From Chloroflexota bacterium (GTDB lineage Bacteria > Chloroflexota > Dehalococcoidia > SHYM01): a DNA stretch of 10,556 bases. The position numbers and the translations under genes were made by a program. Shown piece after piece: positions 1-6,938 of this stretch (its first letter is position 1; the number at the start of each line of letters is the position of its first letter). The notes beneath the pieces were generated by a model. That model had not been told where the DNA came from. It made no database searches and saw nothing but the letters and a program-made list of their open reading frames with translations. Location of the stretch: the NCBI GenBank assembly GCA_016199375.1, contig JACQGV010000094.1, positions 1-10,556 on the forward strand, in the 5' to 3' direction.

Positions 1-1428
1 ATCGTCAGCACCGGCGGCGGCGCGGTCCTGGACCCCGCCAACCGCCGGCTCATGTCCCAGGCGGGCCTGGTAGTCTGCCTCGACGCCCGCCCGGAGACGA
101 TCCACCAGCGGCTGGAGCGTCATCTCAAGCTGAACCCCAGGCCCGTGCCCCGCCCCCTCCTCCAGGGCGACGACCCCCTGGGCCGCATCCGCTCCCTGAA
201 GGCCAGCCGCCAGGCCTTCTACGACGCCGCCGATGTCAGGCTGGAGACTGACGGCTGGGAGGCGGAGCAGGCCATCTCGCGGGTGATGGAGCTGTGGGCG
301 GCCTTCCAGGCCACGGGCAGGGTGCCCGCCAGCGAGGCTCCCGCCTGCCGGGTGACGACCCCCACCGCCTCCTACCCCATCTACGTGGGGTGGGGCGAGC
401 TGGAGCAGCTACCCAGGCGCCTCCAGGACGCCGGGCTGCCGCCCGGGCCGTCCACGGTGATCAGCGACGACCGCGTGGCGCCCATCTACGGCCCGCAGGT
501 GCTGCCGCGGCTGGCGGAGGGGGGCTTTCAGGTCGAGCTGGTGACCGTCCCGGCGGGGGAAGGCTCGAAGACCCTGGAGAGCGCCCGCCGCCTGTACGAT
601 CGCCTGGTGGCCCGGCGGGCCGAGCGGGGGCACCTAGTCCTGGCCCTGGGCGGCGGGATGGTGGGAGACCTGGCGGGCTTCGTGGCGGCCACCTTCCTGC
701 GGGGCCTGCCCCTGGTCCACCTCCCCACCAGCCTGCTGGCGATGGTGGACGCGGCCATCGGGGGGAAGGTGGCGGTGAACCACCCGCAGGCCAAGAACCT
801 GATCGGGGCCTTCTACCAGCCCACGCTGGTCCTGGCCGACGTGCAGGCGCTCTCCACCCTGCCGCGCCGGGAGCTGGTGGAGGGCTGGGCCGAGACCATC
901 AAGCACGCCCTCATTCAGGACCCCGTCCTCCTGGAGGACATGGAGGAGCAGGCCGAGCGCCTGCTGGCCCTGGAGCCCGAGCCTACCGCGGCCGTCATCC
1001 GGCGCAGCGCGGCTATCAAGGCCGCGGTGGTGAGCCAGGACGAGCGGGAGGCGGCGCTGCGTTTGGTCCTCAACTATGGCCACACCGTGGGCCATGGGCT
1101 GGAGGCGGCGGCAGGCTACGGGCGCTATCTGCACGGCGAGGCGGTGGCGGTGGGGATGGTGGCCGCCGGGCGCATCGGCGTGGCGGTGGGGGTGACCCCG
1201 CGTGAGCTGGCCCAGCGCCAGGAAGCGCTCCTGGCGCGCTACGGCCTGCCCACCCGCGCTCCCGGCGTTGACAGCCGGCGGGTGCTGGAGGCGATGTCCC
1301 TGGACAAGAAGGCCCGTGGCGGGAGCCTGCGCTGGGTGCTCCTGCAAGACGCGGGCCTGCCGGTCGTCCGCGATGATGTGCCCCCTGAGACCGCCGCCGC
1401 TATCCTGGACGAGCTGCTCTCGCCGTGA
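1..1428 (+). CDS. aroKB: Bifunctional shikimate kinase / 3-dehydroquinate synthase, 5' partial
   Basis: The reading frame is open from the first base, so the start and the kinase P-loop lie outside the window. Visible residues 1-100 are the C-terminal half of shikimate kinase: a TGGGAVL-type segment at 4-10, a VCLDARPE strand-turn, and the PRPLL segment of the lid. From about residue 115 to the end is a full 3-dehydroquinate synthase: the glycine-rich NAD-binding stretch GGGMVGDLAG from 217, then PTSLL and DAAIGGK. Putative zinc ligands are Glu298 (AETIK), His361 (NYGHT) and His378 (LHGEA). The two domains catalyse steps five and two of the shikimate pathway in the cytoplasm. No stop or frameshift separates them, so this is a true fusion in this sequence; such fusions are known in some bacteria, including Thermotoga. 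The stop overlaps the GTG of the next gene. Identity is near certain; only the missing N-terminus limits it. Confidence 0.95.
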   Translation: MVSTGGGAVLDPANRRLMSQAGLVVCLDARPETIHQRLERHLKLNPRPVPRPLLQGDDPLGRIRSLKASRQAFYDAADVRLETDGWEAEQAISRVMELWAAFQATGRVPASEAPACRVTTPTASYPIYVGWGELEQLPRRLQDAGLPPGPSTVISDDRVAPIYGPQVLPRLAEGGFQVELVTVPAGEGSKTLESARRLYDRLVARRAERGHLVLALGGGMVGDLAGFVAATFLRGLPLVHLPTSLLAMVDAAIGGKVAVNHPQAKNLIGAFYQPTLVLADVQALSTLPRRELVEGWAETIKHALIQDPVLLEDMEEQAERLLALEPEPTAAVIRRSAAIKAAVVSQDEREAALRLVLNYGHTVGHGLEAAAGYGRYLHGEAVAVGMVAAGRIGVAVGVTPRELAQRQEALLARYGLPTRAPGVDSRRVLEAMSLDKKARGGSLRWVLLQDAGLPVVRDDVPPETAAAILDELLSP

Positions 1429-3221
1429 GGCTCTGGTCACGCTGGGCGGCACGCTTCCTCGTGCGGGGGGTCCCTGCCTTGCCCAGCCAGGTGGGCCCCC
1501 ACGTGCTGTGGCTCCGCTCCGAGTTTGCCCTGAGCATAGGCCTGGCCGTGGGCGTGGGGGCGCTGGCGGGCCTGGGCGCGGTCGGCCTCATCTACCTCAT
1601 CCGCGGGTTCGAGAAACTCTTCTTCGACGTGGGCGGCGATCTGCTGGGATTCATGGGCCGCTACCATCGCTATCACGTGGTCCTCCTGCCGGCCCTGGGC
1701 GGCCTGCTCGTGGGCCTGCTGCTCCGCTACCTGGGGAAGGGGACCAGAGGCCAGGGCGTCCCGGAGGTGATGAAGGCGATAGCGACCCAGGGCGGGCGCA
1801 TCGGTCGCAGGGCGGCGGCGGTAAGGGCGGTGGCGGCGGCCCTGACCCTCGGCTCGGGCGGCTCGGCCGGGCGGGAGGGGCCCGTCGTCCATCTGGGCTC
1901 CACCCTGGGTTCCACGGTGGGCCAGTGGCTGCGGCTGCCGGAGCCGCTGGTGAAGACGCTGGTGGCGGCGGGGGCTGCCGGAGGCATCTCCGCCACCTTC
2001 AATGCCCCTATCGCGGGCGTGTTCTTCGCCGTGGAGGTGGTGCTGGGCAGCTTTGCCCTGCGCAGCTTCAGCCTGGTCGTGCTCAGCTCGGTAGTCGCCA
2101 GCGTCATCTCCCACTCTTTCTTCGGCGACTTTCCCGCCTTTCCCGTACCCCAGTACGAGCTGGTGAGCGGCTGGGAGGTGCCTCTGTACATAGGGCTGGG
2201 GCTGGTCGCGGCGCCGGTCGCCCTGGCGTTCGTGCTGTGCCTTTACCGCGCGGAGGGCCTCTTCGCCGGCTGGAAGAGGCTGCCGGGCTGGTCCCGGCCC
2301 GCCCTGGGCGGGCTGGCGGTGGGATTCATCGGCCTGTACAGCGTGGACCTGCTGGGCACAGGGCACGGCGGCATAGCGCGGGCGCTGGAGGGGCAGATGG
2401 CGCTGCTGGCTTTGCTCGCTCTGATCCCCCTCAAGGTCCTGGCCACCTCCCTGACCCTCGGCTCCGGCGGCGTCGGCGGCATCTTCATGCCCTCCCTCTT
2501 CATTGGGGCGGCGCTGGGGGGGGCCTACGGGACCGCGGTCCACCGGTTCCTTCCCGACATCACGGCTCCCCCTGGGGCCTATGCCCTGGCGGGCATGGCG
2601 GCGGTCTTCGCCGCCGCGGCGCGGGCGCCCCTCACCTCTATCCTGGTCCTCTTTGAGATGAGCCGCTCCTACTCCATGATCCTGCCGCTGATGACGGCGG
2701 CGGTGATCGCTACGGTGCTGGCCTCCCGGCTTTACCGGGAGAGCATCTACACCCTGCAGTTGAAGCGGGAGGGCGTGGACATGCAGCGGCCGGAGGGCCT
2801 GGGGGCGGCCAGCGATATCCTGGTCCAGGATGCCATGACCGTCGGCTTCCCCACGGTCTCGCCCCAGACTTCGGTGCCGGACCTCATCACCCGCTTCGCC
2901 CGCACCGGCCACCATGGCTTCCCGGTGGTGGATGACAGGGGTGTCCTGGTAGGCATGGTGACCCTCCTCGACGTGCAAGAGGTGGTGGCCAGCGACCGGT
3001 CGGCGCTGACCGTGGACGACATCTGCACCAAGCGGGTCGTCGTGGCCCGTCCCGACCAGTCCCTGCGGGAGGTGCTGGCCCAGCTCGGCGCTAAGGAGGT
3101 GGGGCGCATCCCGGTGGTGGACCCCCAGACGGGCCGGGTATTGGGCGTGCTGCGCCGCAGCGACATCATCGGCGCCCTCTCGCGTGCGGAGGCCGGCCAG
3201 GCTGCCCGCAGCGATAGCTGA
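1425..3221 (+). CDS. CLC-family chloride channel/antiporter with C-terminal CBS pair
   Basis: The 598-residue protein is a CLC anion transporter of the inner membrane. The core spans about residues 30-445. Family motifs are GQGVPEV at 109-115 (the GSGIP position of E. coli ClcA), GSGGSAGREGP at 143-153 with the gating glutamate at 151, GGVGGIFMP at 348-356, and Tyr442 matching ClcA Tyr445. The ClcA proton glutamate (Glu203) aligns with Val205 in the string AVEVV. Two CBS domains follow at about 465-523 and 527-585 and probably bind a nucleotide that regulates transport. The start is a GTG inside the GTGA overlap with aroKB, implying translational coupling. No strong Shine-Dalgarno is visible and another GTG lies at 1461, so the exact start is uncertain. 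Channel versus Cl-/H+ exchange, and the anion preferred, cannot be settled from sequence. Confidence 0.93.
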   Translation: MRLWSRWAARFLVRGVPALPSQVGPHVLWLRSEFALSIGLAVGVGALAGLGAVGLIYLIRGFEKLFFDVGGDLLGFMGRYHRYHVVLLPALGGLLVGLLLRYLGKGTRGQGVPEVMKAIATQGGRIGRRAAAVRAVAAALTLGSGGSAGREGPVVHLGSTLGSTVGQWLRLPEPLVKTLVAAGAAGGISATFNAPIAGVFFAVEVVLGSFALRSFSLVVLSSVVASVISHSFFGDFPAFPVPQYELVSGWEVPLYIGLGLVAAPVALAFVLCLYRAEGLFAGWKRLPGWSRPALGGLAVGFIGLYSVDLLGTGHGGIARALEGQMALLALLALIPLKVLATSLTLGSGGVGGIFMPSLFIGAALGGAYGTAVHRFLPDITAPPGAYALAGMAAVFAAAARAPLTSILVLFEMSRSYSMILPLMTAAVIATVLASRLYRESIYTLQLKREGVDMQRPEGLGAASDILVQDAMTVGFPTVSPQTSVPDLITRFARTGHHGFPVVDDRGVLVGMVTLLDVQEVVASDRSALTVDDICTKRVVVARPDQSLREVLAQLGAKEVGRIPVVDPQTGRVLGVLRRSDIIGALSRAEAGQAARSDS

Positions 3222-3232
3222 CCGCGCCCGCG

Positions 3233-3241
3233 TGCTAACAT
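3233..3241 (+). promoter_or_regulatory. Candidate extended -10 promoter for the MbfA-like gene
   Basis: The 55-base gap after the CLC gene contains TGC-TAACAT, an extended -10 (TGn plus TAnnAT). No good -35 lies 16-18 bases upstream, as expected for extended -10 promoters. It would start transcription near 3248 and give a leader of about 30 bases. This is a pattern match only. Read-through from the upstream genes is the alternative. Confidence 0.35.
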
Positions 3242-3276
3242 CATTAGGGACGCCTGCCGGGTGGCCCGGGGGAGAC

Positions 3277-4482
3277 ATGGCCAGCGAGCGCAAGCCCACC
3301 CGCACCGAGACCAACCTGTACAGCGCCATCATCGGCGAGGGGCTGGCCCATCTGCGCTATCACGCCTTCGCCATCAAGGCGCTGGAGGAGGGCCACCCCG
3401 AGGTCGCCCAGATCTTCCTTGAGGTTGCGGGCGCCGAGACCGTCCATGGCCTCCAGCACCTGCGGGTCTCGGGCGAGATCAAGGCCACGGCGGAGAACCT
3501 GCGGGGGGTGGTCGAGGGCGAGGCCTACGAGTTCGAGACCATGTACCCCAGCATGATCCGGGAGGCGGAGGCTGAGGGGCGGCCCGACGCCGTCGCCAGC
3601 TTCCGCCTGGCCATGGAGCGCGAGAGGTACCATCTTTCCCTGTTCGCCCAGGCCCTGGAGGGGCTGCAGGCCAAGCTGCGCGCCCAGGGCACTGCCCCCG
3701 CGGCCCCAACCCCGGCACCGGCGGCTCCCGCCCCGGCGCCGCTGGCGGCCCGTCCCCCCGCGGCGGTGGCGCGCGAGAATGTGGAGCGCGAGCGCTGGCG
3801 GGTCGCGGCCCTCACCCGGGTGCGGGAGATGGTCTTTGGGGCCCAGGACGGACTCCTGAGCACCGTAGCGCTGGTCACCTCCATGATGGTGGCCCTGAAC
3901 AACAGCAACACGGTGGTCATCGCCGGCCTGGCCGGCGCGCTGGCGGGGGCGCTCTCCATGGCCACGGGAGCGTTCCTGGGCTCCCGGGCGGAGCGGGAGG
4001 TGGAGGTAGCGGAGATCGGCAAAGAGGCCCGGGAGCTGCGCGAGAACCCCGCCGAGGAGCTGGCCGAGCTCATCGCCATCTACCAGCGTGAGGGGATGTC
4101 GGCCCAGGAGGCCCGCACCCTGGCCGAGCGCATCGCCTCGGACCGCGAGCTGTGGCTGAAGACCCTGGTGGAGAAGGAGCTGGGCCTGAGCGCCGAGCCC
4201 ACCGGCAGCCCGGCGAAAGACGCTCTGGTGATGGGCGCCAGCTTCATCGTGGCCGCCATTATCCCCATCCTGCCCTACTTCTTCGTCTCCGAGAAGTGGA
4301 CCGCCATCGGCATCTCGGTGGCGGCGGCGCTGGCGGGGCTGTTCGGGCTGGGCATCCTGAAGGCGCGGCTGATCGGACGCCCCATCTGGCTGTCGGCGCT
4401 CGAGATCCTGGGGATCGGCATCGCCTCCGCGGGCGTGGGGTACGTCCTGGGGGACGTCATCCCTCGTATCGTCGGGCGTTAG
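3277..4482 (+). CDS. MbfA-like ferritin/rubrerythrin-VIT1 iron exporter
   Basis: The 401-residue protein fuses two iron-related domains. Residues 10-130 resemble rubrerythrin/erythrin: Glu21 in GEGLAHLRYH, the ExxH pair Glu54/His57, Glu85 in the YEFETMYP segment, and Glu116/His119 in ERYH, which together could bind a diiron centre. An Ala/Pro-rich hinge covers about 139-167. From 175 to the end is a VIT1/CCC1 (DUF125) domain: VFGAQDGLLS with Asp191, SMATG with Met228, a charged cytoplasmic helical section at about 235-310, then three hydrophobic helices. This layout matches the Er-VIT1 family, whose studied member MbfA of rhizobia exports iron and protects against iron and peroxide stress. 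The ATG at 3277 is preferred over upstream starts because a GGGGGAG Shine-Dalgarno precedes it and the conserved domain begins just after. The GEY glutamate usual in VIT1/CCC1 proteins appears as Ala-Phe here. Iron export is inferred from the family. Confidence 0.88.
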   Translation: MASERKPTRTETNLYSAIIGEGLAHLRYHAFAIKALEEGHPEVAQIFLEVAGAETVHGLQHLRVSGEIKATAENLRGVVEGEAYEFETMYPSMIREAEAEGRPDAVASFRLAMERERYHLSLFAQALEGLQAKLRAQGTAPAAPTPAPAAPAPAPLAARPPAAVARENVERERWRVAALTRVREMVFGAQDGLLSTVALVTSMMVALNNSNTVVIAGLAGALAGALSMATGAFLGSRAEREVEVAEIGKEARELRENPAEELAELIAIYQREGMSAQEARTLAERIASDRELWLKTLVEKELGLSAEPTGSPAKDALVMGASFIVAAIIPILPYFFVSEKWTAIGISVAAALAGLFGLGILKARLIGRPIWLSALEILGIGIASAGVGYVLGDVIPRIVGR

Positions 4483-4498
4483 CACCCCCGCGCCGGCC

Positions 4499-5671
4499 TT
4501 GACGTTCCAGCTCCAGTCCTCCCCCAGCTCGCTGCCGCGCGCCGGCGTGCTGTCCACCGCCCACGGCGAGGTGCCCACGCCCGCTTTCATGCCGGTGGCC
4601 ACCCAGGGGTCGGTCAAGGCCCTGGGCGCCGACGACCTGCAGTCTCTGGGGGCCAGCATCGTCCTCAGCAACACCTATCATCTCAACCTCAGGCCAGGGG
4701 TCGAGGTCATCCGGCGCCACGGCGGGCTGCACGCCTTCATGGGCTGGGACGGCCCCCTCCTGACGGACTCGGGCGGCTTCCAGGTCTTCTCCCTGGGGTC
4801 CCTGCGCACCCTGGACGACGAGGGGGTGACCTTCAAGTCCCACCTGGACGGCTCGCCCCAGCGGCTGACCCCGGAGTCGGCGCTGGCGATCCAGGAGGAC
4901 CTGGGCAGCGACATCGCCCTGGCCCTGGATGTGTGCCCGCCCGCCGAGGCCGCGCCGGCGGAGCTGCGCCGCGCGGTAGAGCTGACCACGGCCTGGGCGG
5001 GGCGCTGCCGGCGCGCCCACCGGCGCGCCGGGCAGCTCCTCTTCGGCATCGTCCAGGGCGGCACCGACCTGGACCTGCGGCGCGAGTCGGTGGAGGCCAT
5101 AACCGAGCTGGGCTTTGCGGGCCACGCCATCGGCGGCCTCAGCGTCGGCGAGCCCAAGGCCCAGATGTACGAGGCCGCCGGAGCGGTGGCGGCCCTGCTG
5201 CCGGCGGAGCGGCCCCGCTATCTGATGGGAGTGGGCTCGCCGGAGGACCTGGTGGAGTGCGTGGCGCTGGGGATAGACCTGTTCGACTGCGTGCTGCCCA
5301 CCCGCATGGCGCGCAACGGGGGCCTGTACACCCCGGAGGGGCGCCTGAACATCTACAATGCCCGCTTCAAAGAGGAGACCGGCCCGGTCCAGGACGGCTG
5401 CGGCTGCTTCACCTGCCGCCACTACTCGACGGCCTACCTGCACCACCTGTTCCAGGCCCGGGAGCTGCTGGCCTACCGCCTGGCCACCATCCACAACCTG
5501 CACTTCTACCTGCGGCTGATGGAGCGGCTGCGGCAGGGCATCCTGGACGGCAGCTTCGAGGGGTTCCGTCGGCAGTTCCTCGCCACGTTCAAGCCGCCCG
5601 ACGAGGAGGTGCGGCGGGAGCAGAAGCAGCGCTGGCTGGCGCTGCGCCGCGCCCTGGCCCGACAGGAGTGA
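4499..5671 (+). CDS. tgt: Queuine tRNA-ribosyltransferase (tRNA-guanine transglycosylase)
   Basis: The 390-residue protein is a full-length bacterial Tgt. It exchanges guanine-34 in the anticodons of Asp, Asn, His and Tyr tRNAs for preQ1, a step in making queuosine. Visible motifs are FMPVATQG near the N-terminus, NTYHL, TDSGGFQ with the general acid/base Asp90, FGIVQGG, GGLSVGE, and FDCVLPTR with the nucleophile Asp263. The zinc site is Cys301-x-Cys303-xx-Cys306 with His332; the spacing from the last Cys to the His (26) equals that of Zymomonas Tgt. The start is TTG. No ATG or GTG in this frame lies between it and the preceding gene, and MTFQLQ matches the usual family N-terminus. It begins 16 bases after the MbfA-like stop with no clear Shine-Dalgarno, so re-initiation or coupling is likely. 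No other queuosine gene is in the window. Confidence 0.96.
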   Translation: MTFQLQSSPSSLPRAGVLSTAHGEVPTPAFMPVATQGSVKALGADDLQSLGASIVLSNTYHLNLRPGVEVIRRHGGLHAFMGWDGPLLTDSGGFQVFSLGSLRTLDDEGVTFKSHLDGSPQRLTPESALAIQEDLGSDIALALDVCPPAEAAPAELRRAVELTTAWAGRCRRAHRRAGQLLFGIVQGGTDLDLRRESVEAITELGFAGHAIGGLSVGEPKAQMYEAAGAVAALLPAERPRYLMGVGSPEDLVECVALGIDLFDCVLPTRMARNGGLYTPEGRLNIYNARFKEETGPVQDGCGCFTCRHYSTAYLHHLFQARELLAYRLATIHNLHFYLRLMERLRQGILDGSFEGFRRQFLATFKPPDEEVRREQKQRWLALRRALARQE

Positions 5672-5716
5672 CGCGCCCCTCAGAGCCTGTCCGGTAACGG
5701 TCTCCAGGGGGGAGTC

Positions 5717-5761
5717 AGAGTCCCGCAGGGTCGGGATTCTGGCGGTCCTTCGGCTGAAGGA
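5717..5761. terminator. Two adjacent hairpins downstream of tgt
   Basis: The first hairpin has arms AGAGTCCCG and CGGGATTCT around a 6-base loop. The second has TCCTTC and GAAGGA around GGCT. They lie 46-90 bases past the tgt stop. Neither is followed by a run of T on the plus strand, so intrinsic termination is only a possibility. They may instead belong to the repeat element. Confidence 0.3.
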
Positions 5762-5792
5762 TTGGGGTATCCCCCAGTTACCCTTTCTTCTC

Positions 5793-5820
5793 CCCCCTCT
5801 CCCTGCCCAGGGAGAGGGGG
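5793..5820. repeat. 13-base perfect inverted repeat, CCCCCTCTCCCTG type
   Basis: CCCCCTCTCCCTG (5793-5805) and CAGGGAGAGGGGG (5808-5820) are perfect reverse complements separated by two bases. The flank CAGGGGGTGAGGG follows at 5822-5834. All-C/T against all-G/A arms of this kind are typical of high-copy intergenic repeats. The hairpin would form with a 4-base loop and 12 pairs in RNA of either strand. Confidence 0.75.
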
Positions 5821-5852
5821 ACAGGGGGTGAGGGTTTACCGCGCATAGGCCC

Positions 5853-6704
5853 TTAGCGCGGCTTCCTCTGCGCGGTGCGGTAGTCGTTGAAAGGCGCGTC
5901 GCGCCTGGTGAGGGTCCTGGTAACGCCCTCGCGCTGGAGCATCTCCTGGAACTCGCGGCACGAGTCCTCGAAGTGGACGATGGCGTCGAACTCGATCGCC
6001 GCCTGGGTCGCCTGGCGGATGCCCATGATCTCGAAGGCGCGGTTCACCGCGAACTTGTTCACCTCCAGCAGCGCGGGAGGTATCTGCGCCATGGCCCCGG
6101 CGATGCGCTGCACCTCAGCCTCCAGGTGTTCCTTCGGCACCGCCTTGGTCGCCAGCCCCCACTGGGAGGCCTCCACGCCGGAGAGGTTGAAGCCGGTGAG
6201 CAGCATGTACTTGGAGCGGGTCGGCCCCATGCGGAAGGGCTCGGTGTGGACCATGTTGAGGCCGAAGGCGCGGACCTGAGGATGGCCGAAGATGGCGTCC
6301 TCGGCGGCGATGATGATGTCGCAGACGCCGATAAGGTCGTTGCCGCCCGCCAGGCAGTAGCCGTGGACCTGGGCGATGACCGGCTTGCGCAGGTTCCAGA
6401 TGGTCTGCCAGCGCTCCACCGTGCCGCGCAGGTTGGCGATGTCATCGGTGATGCTGCGCCGCCGCGCCATGTGCTCCTGGCCCTCCGGCCGCGGCTGCGG
6501 CGTCAGGTCGTAGCCCGCCGAGAAGCAGCGGCCTGCGCCCTTGATGATGAAGCAGTGCACCTCCGGGCTCGCCTCGCCCTCCTTGAGGGCGGCGACCACC
6601 TCCTCCTGCAGCTTGCGGCTGAGGGCGTTCATCTTCTCCGGCCGGTTCAGGGTGATGGTGGCGACGCGGTCCTTGACGTCGTACAGGATCGTTTCGTAGG
6701 CCAA
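5853..6704 (-). CDS. Enoyl-CoA hydratase/isomerase (crotonase) family protein with altered catalytic residues
   Basis: The 283-residue protein has the crotonase fold throughout: NRPEKMNAL at 20-28, the oxyanion-hole and CoA-binding segment FSAGYDL at 61-67, and AGGNDL at 119-124. In rat enoyl-CoA hydratase the catalytic pair is Glu144 and Glu164. The aligned positions here are Asp123 (GGNDL) and Gln143 (FGHPQV), with the same 20-residue spacing. Hydration of an enoyl-CoA by the classical mechanism is therefore doubtful; isomerase, hydrolase or C-C cleaving activities also occur in this superfamily. The start is TTG, chosen because GGAGGA lies 7 bases upstream and MAYETILYD is a usual family N-terminus. 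The gene stands alone on this strand, converging on tgt, with its own candidate promoter. No neighbouring acyl-CoA gene helps identify the substrate. Family membership is certain, function is not. Confidence 0.9.
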   Translation of the reverse strand: MAYETILYDVKDRVATITLNRPEKMNALSRKLQEEVVAALKEGEASPEVHCFIIKGAGRCFSAGYDLTPQPRPEGQEHMARRRSITDDIANLRGTVERWQTIWNLRKPVIAQVHGYCLAGGNDLIGVCDIIIAAEDAIFGHPQVRAFGLNMVHTEPFRMGPTRSKYMLLTGFNLSGVEASQWGLATKAVPKEHLEAEVQRIAGAMAQIPPALLEVNKFAVNRAFEIMGIRQATQAAIEFDAIVHFEDSCREFQEMLQREGVTRTLTRRDAPFNDYRTAQRKPR

Positions 6705-6710
6705 CGCAGC

Positions 6711-6719
6711 TCCTCCTCG
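6711..6719 (-). promoter_or_regulatory. Strong Shine-Dalgarno for the crotonase TTG start
   Basis: On the minus strand GAGGAGGAG precedes the TTG at 6704 with about 6-7 bases between. This near-perfect ribosome binding site supports the TTG as start. Confidence 0.75.
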
Positions 6720-6772
6720 CTAGAATGCGCCGCCGTTTCCTCGGCGGGCGACGCGCCATGGGGATGGCCTAG

Positions 6773-6801
6773 ATGGTACAAGCATGGAGGCGCCAGGTCA
6801 A
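6773..6801 (-). promoter_or_regulatory. Sigma-70-type promoter for the crotonase gene
   Basis: On the minus strand TTGACC (6801-6796) is followed after exactly 17 bases by TACCAT (6778-6773). The -35 matches the consensus at five of six positions and the -10 at four, including the key T, A, A and T. Transcription would start near 6766 and leave a leader of about 60 bases before the TTG start. Confidence 0.55.
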
Positions 6802-6938
6802 ACCACGAGGGCGTCGTTCGTATGGCGTCGCTGCTACCTTTCCTGGGCAGGTTTGAAATAACTTGTAGCAAAGCTCCTTTGGGCAATGGGGCCAGACGAA
6901 CTATTTCAGGATAAATATTTTTGGCCAATCCCGGGACC

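Larger units (their letters stand above)
5672..5852. repeat. Hairpin-rich intergenic element between convergent genes
   Basis: These 181 bases between the stops of tgt and the crotonase gene contain no plausible gene. They are packed with inverted repeats: 9-base arms at 5717-5725/5732-5740 (one G-T pair), perfect 6-base arms at 5746-5751/5756-5761, perfect 13-base arms at 5793-5805/5808-5820, and 6-base arms at 5839-5844/5856-5861 that run into the end of the crotonase gene. The density of structure and the C/T- then G/A-rich strand bias resemble dispersed REP- or MITE-like elements common between genes of GC-rich environmental bacteria. Only one copy is visible, so its repeated nature is inferred. 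It could also act as a terminator in both directions. Confidence 0.55.

Noticed and set aside
3184..3276. Upstream GTG start for the iron exporter
   Set aside because: It would overlap the end of the CLC gene and add an Arg/Ala/Pro-rich extension. The ATG at 3277 has a Shine-Dalgarno and matches the domain start.
1437..3332. A 631-codon open frame on the minus strand opposite the CLC gene
   Set aside because: It mirrors a GC-rich gene with strong codon bias, reads as low-complexity Arg/Gly/His/Gln-rich protein and shows no family motif. The plus-strand CLC gene explains the DNA.
3244..4674. A 476-codon minus-strand open frame opposite the iron exporter
   Set aside because: Its composition is a shadow of the plus-strand gene, with no recognisable domain, and the plus-strand product is clearly real.
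5672..5852. Insertion sequence remnant
   Set aside because: No transposase fragment, no clear terminal repeats bounding the gap and no target duplication could be seen. Kept only as a hairpin-rich repeat.
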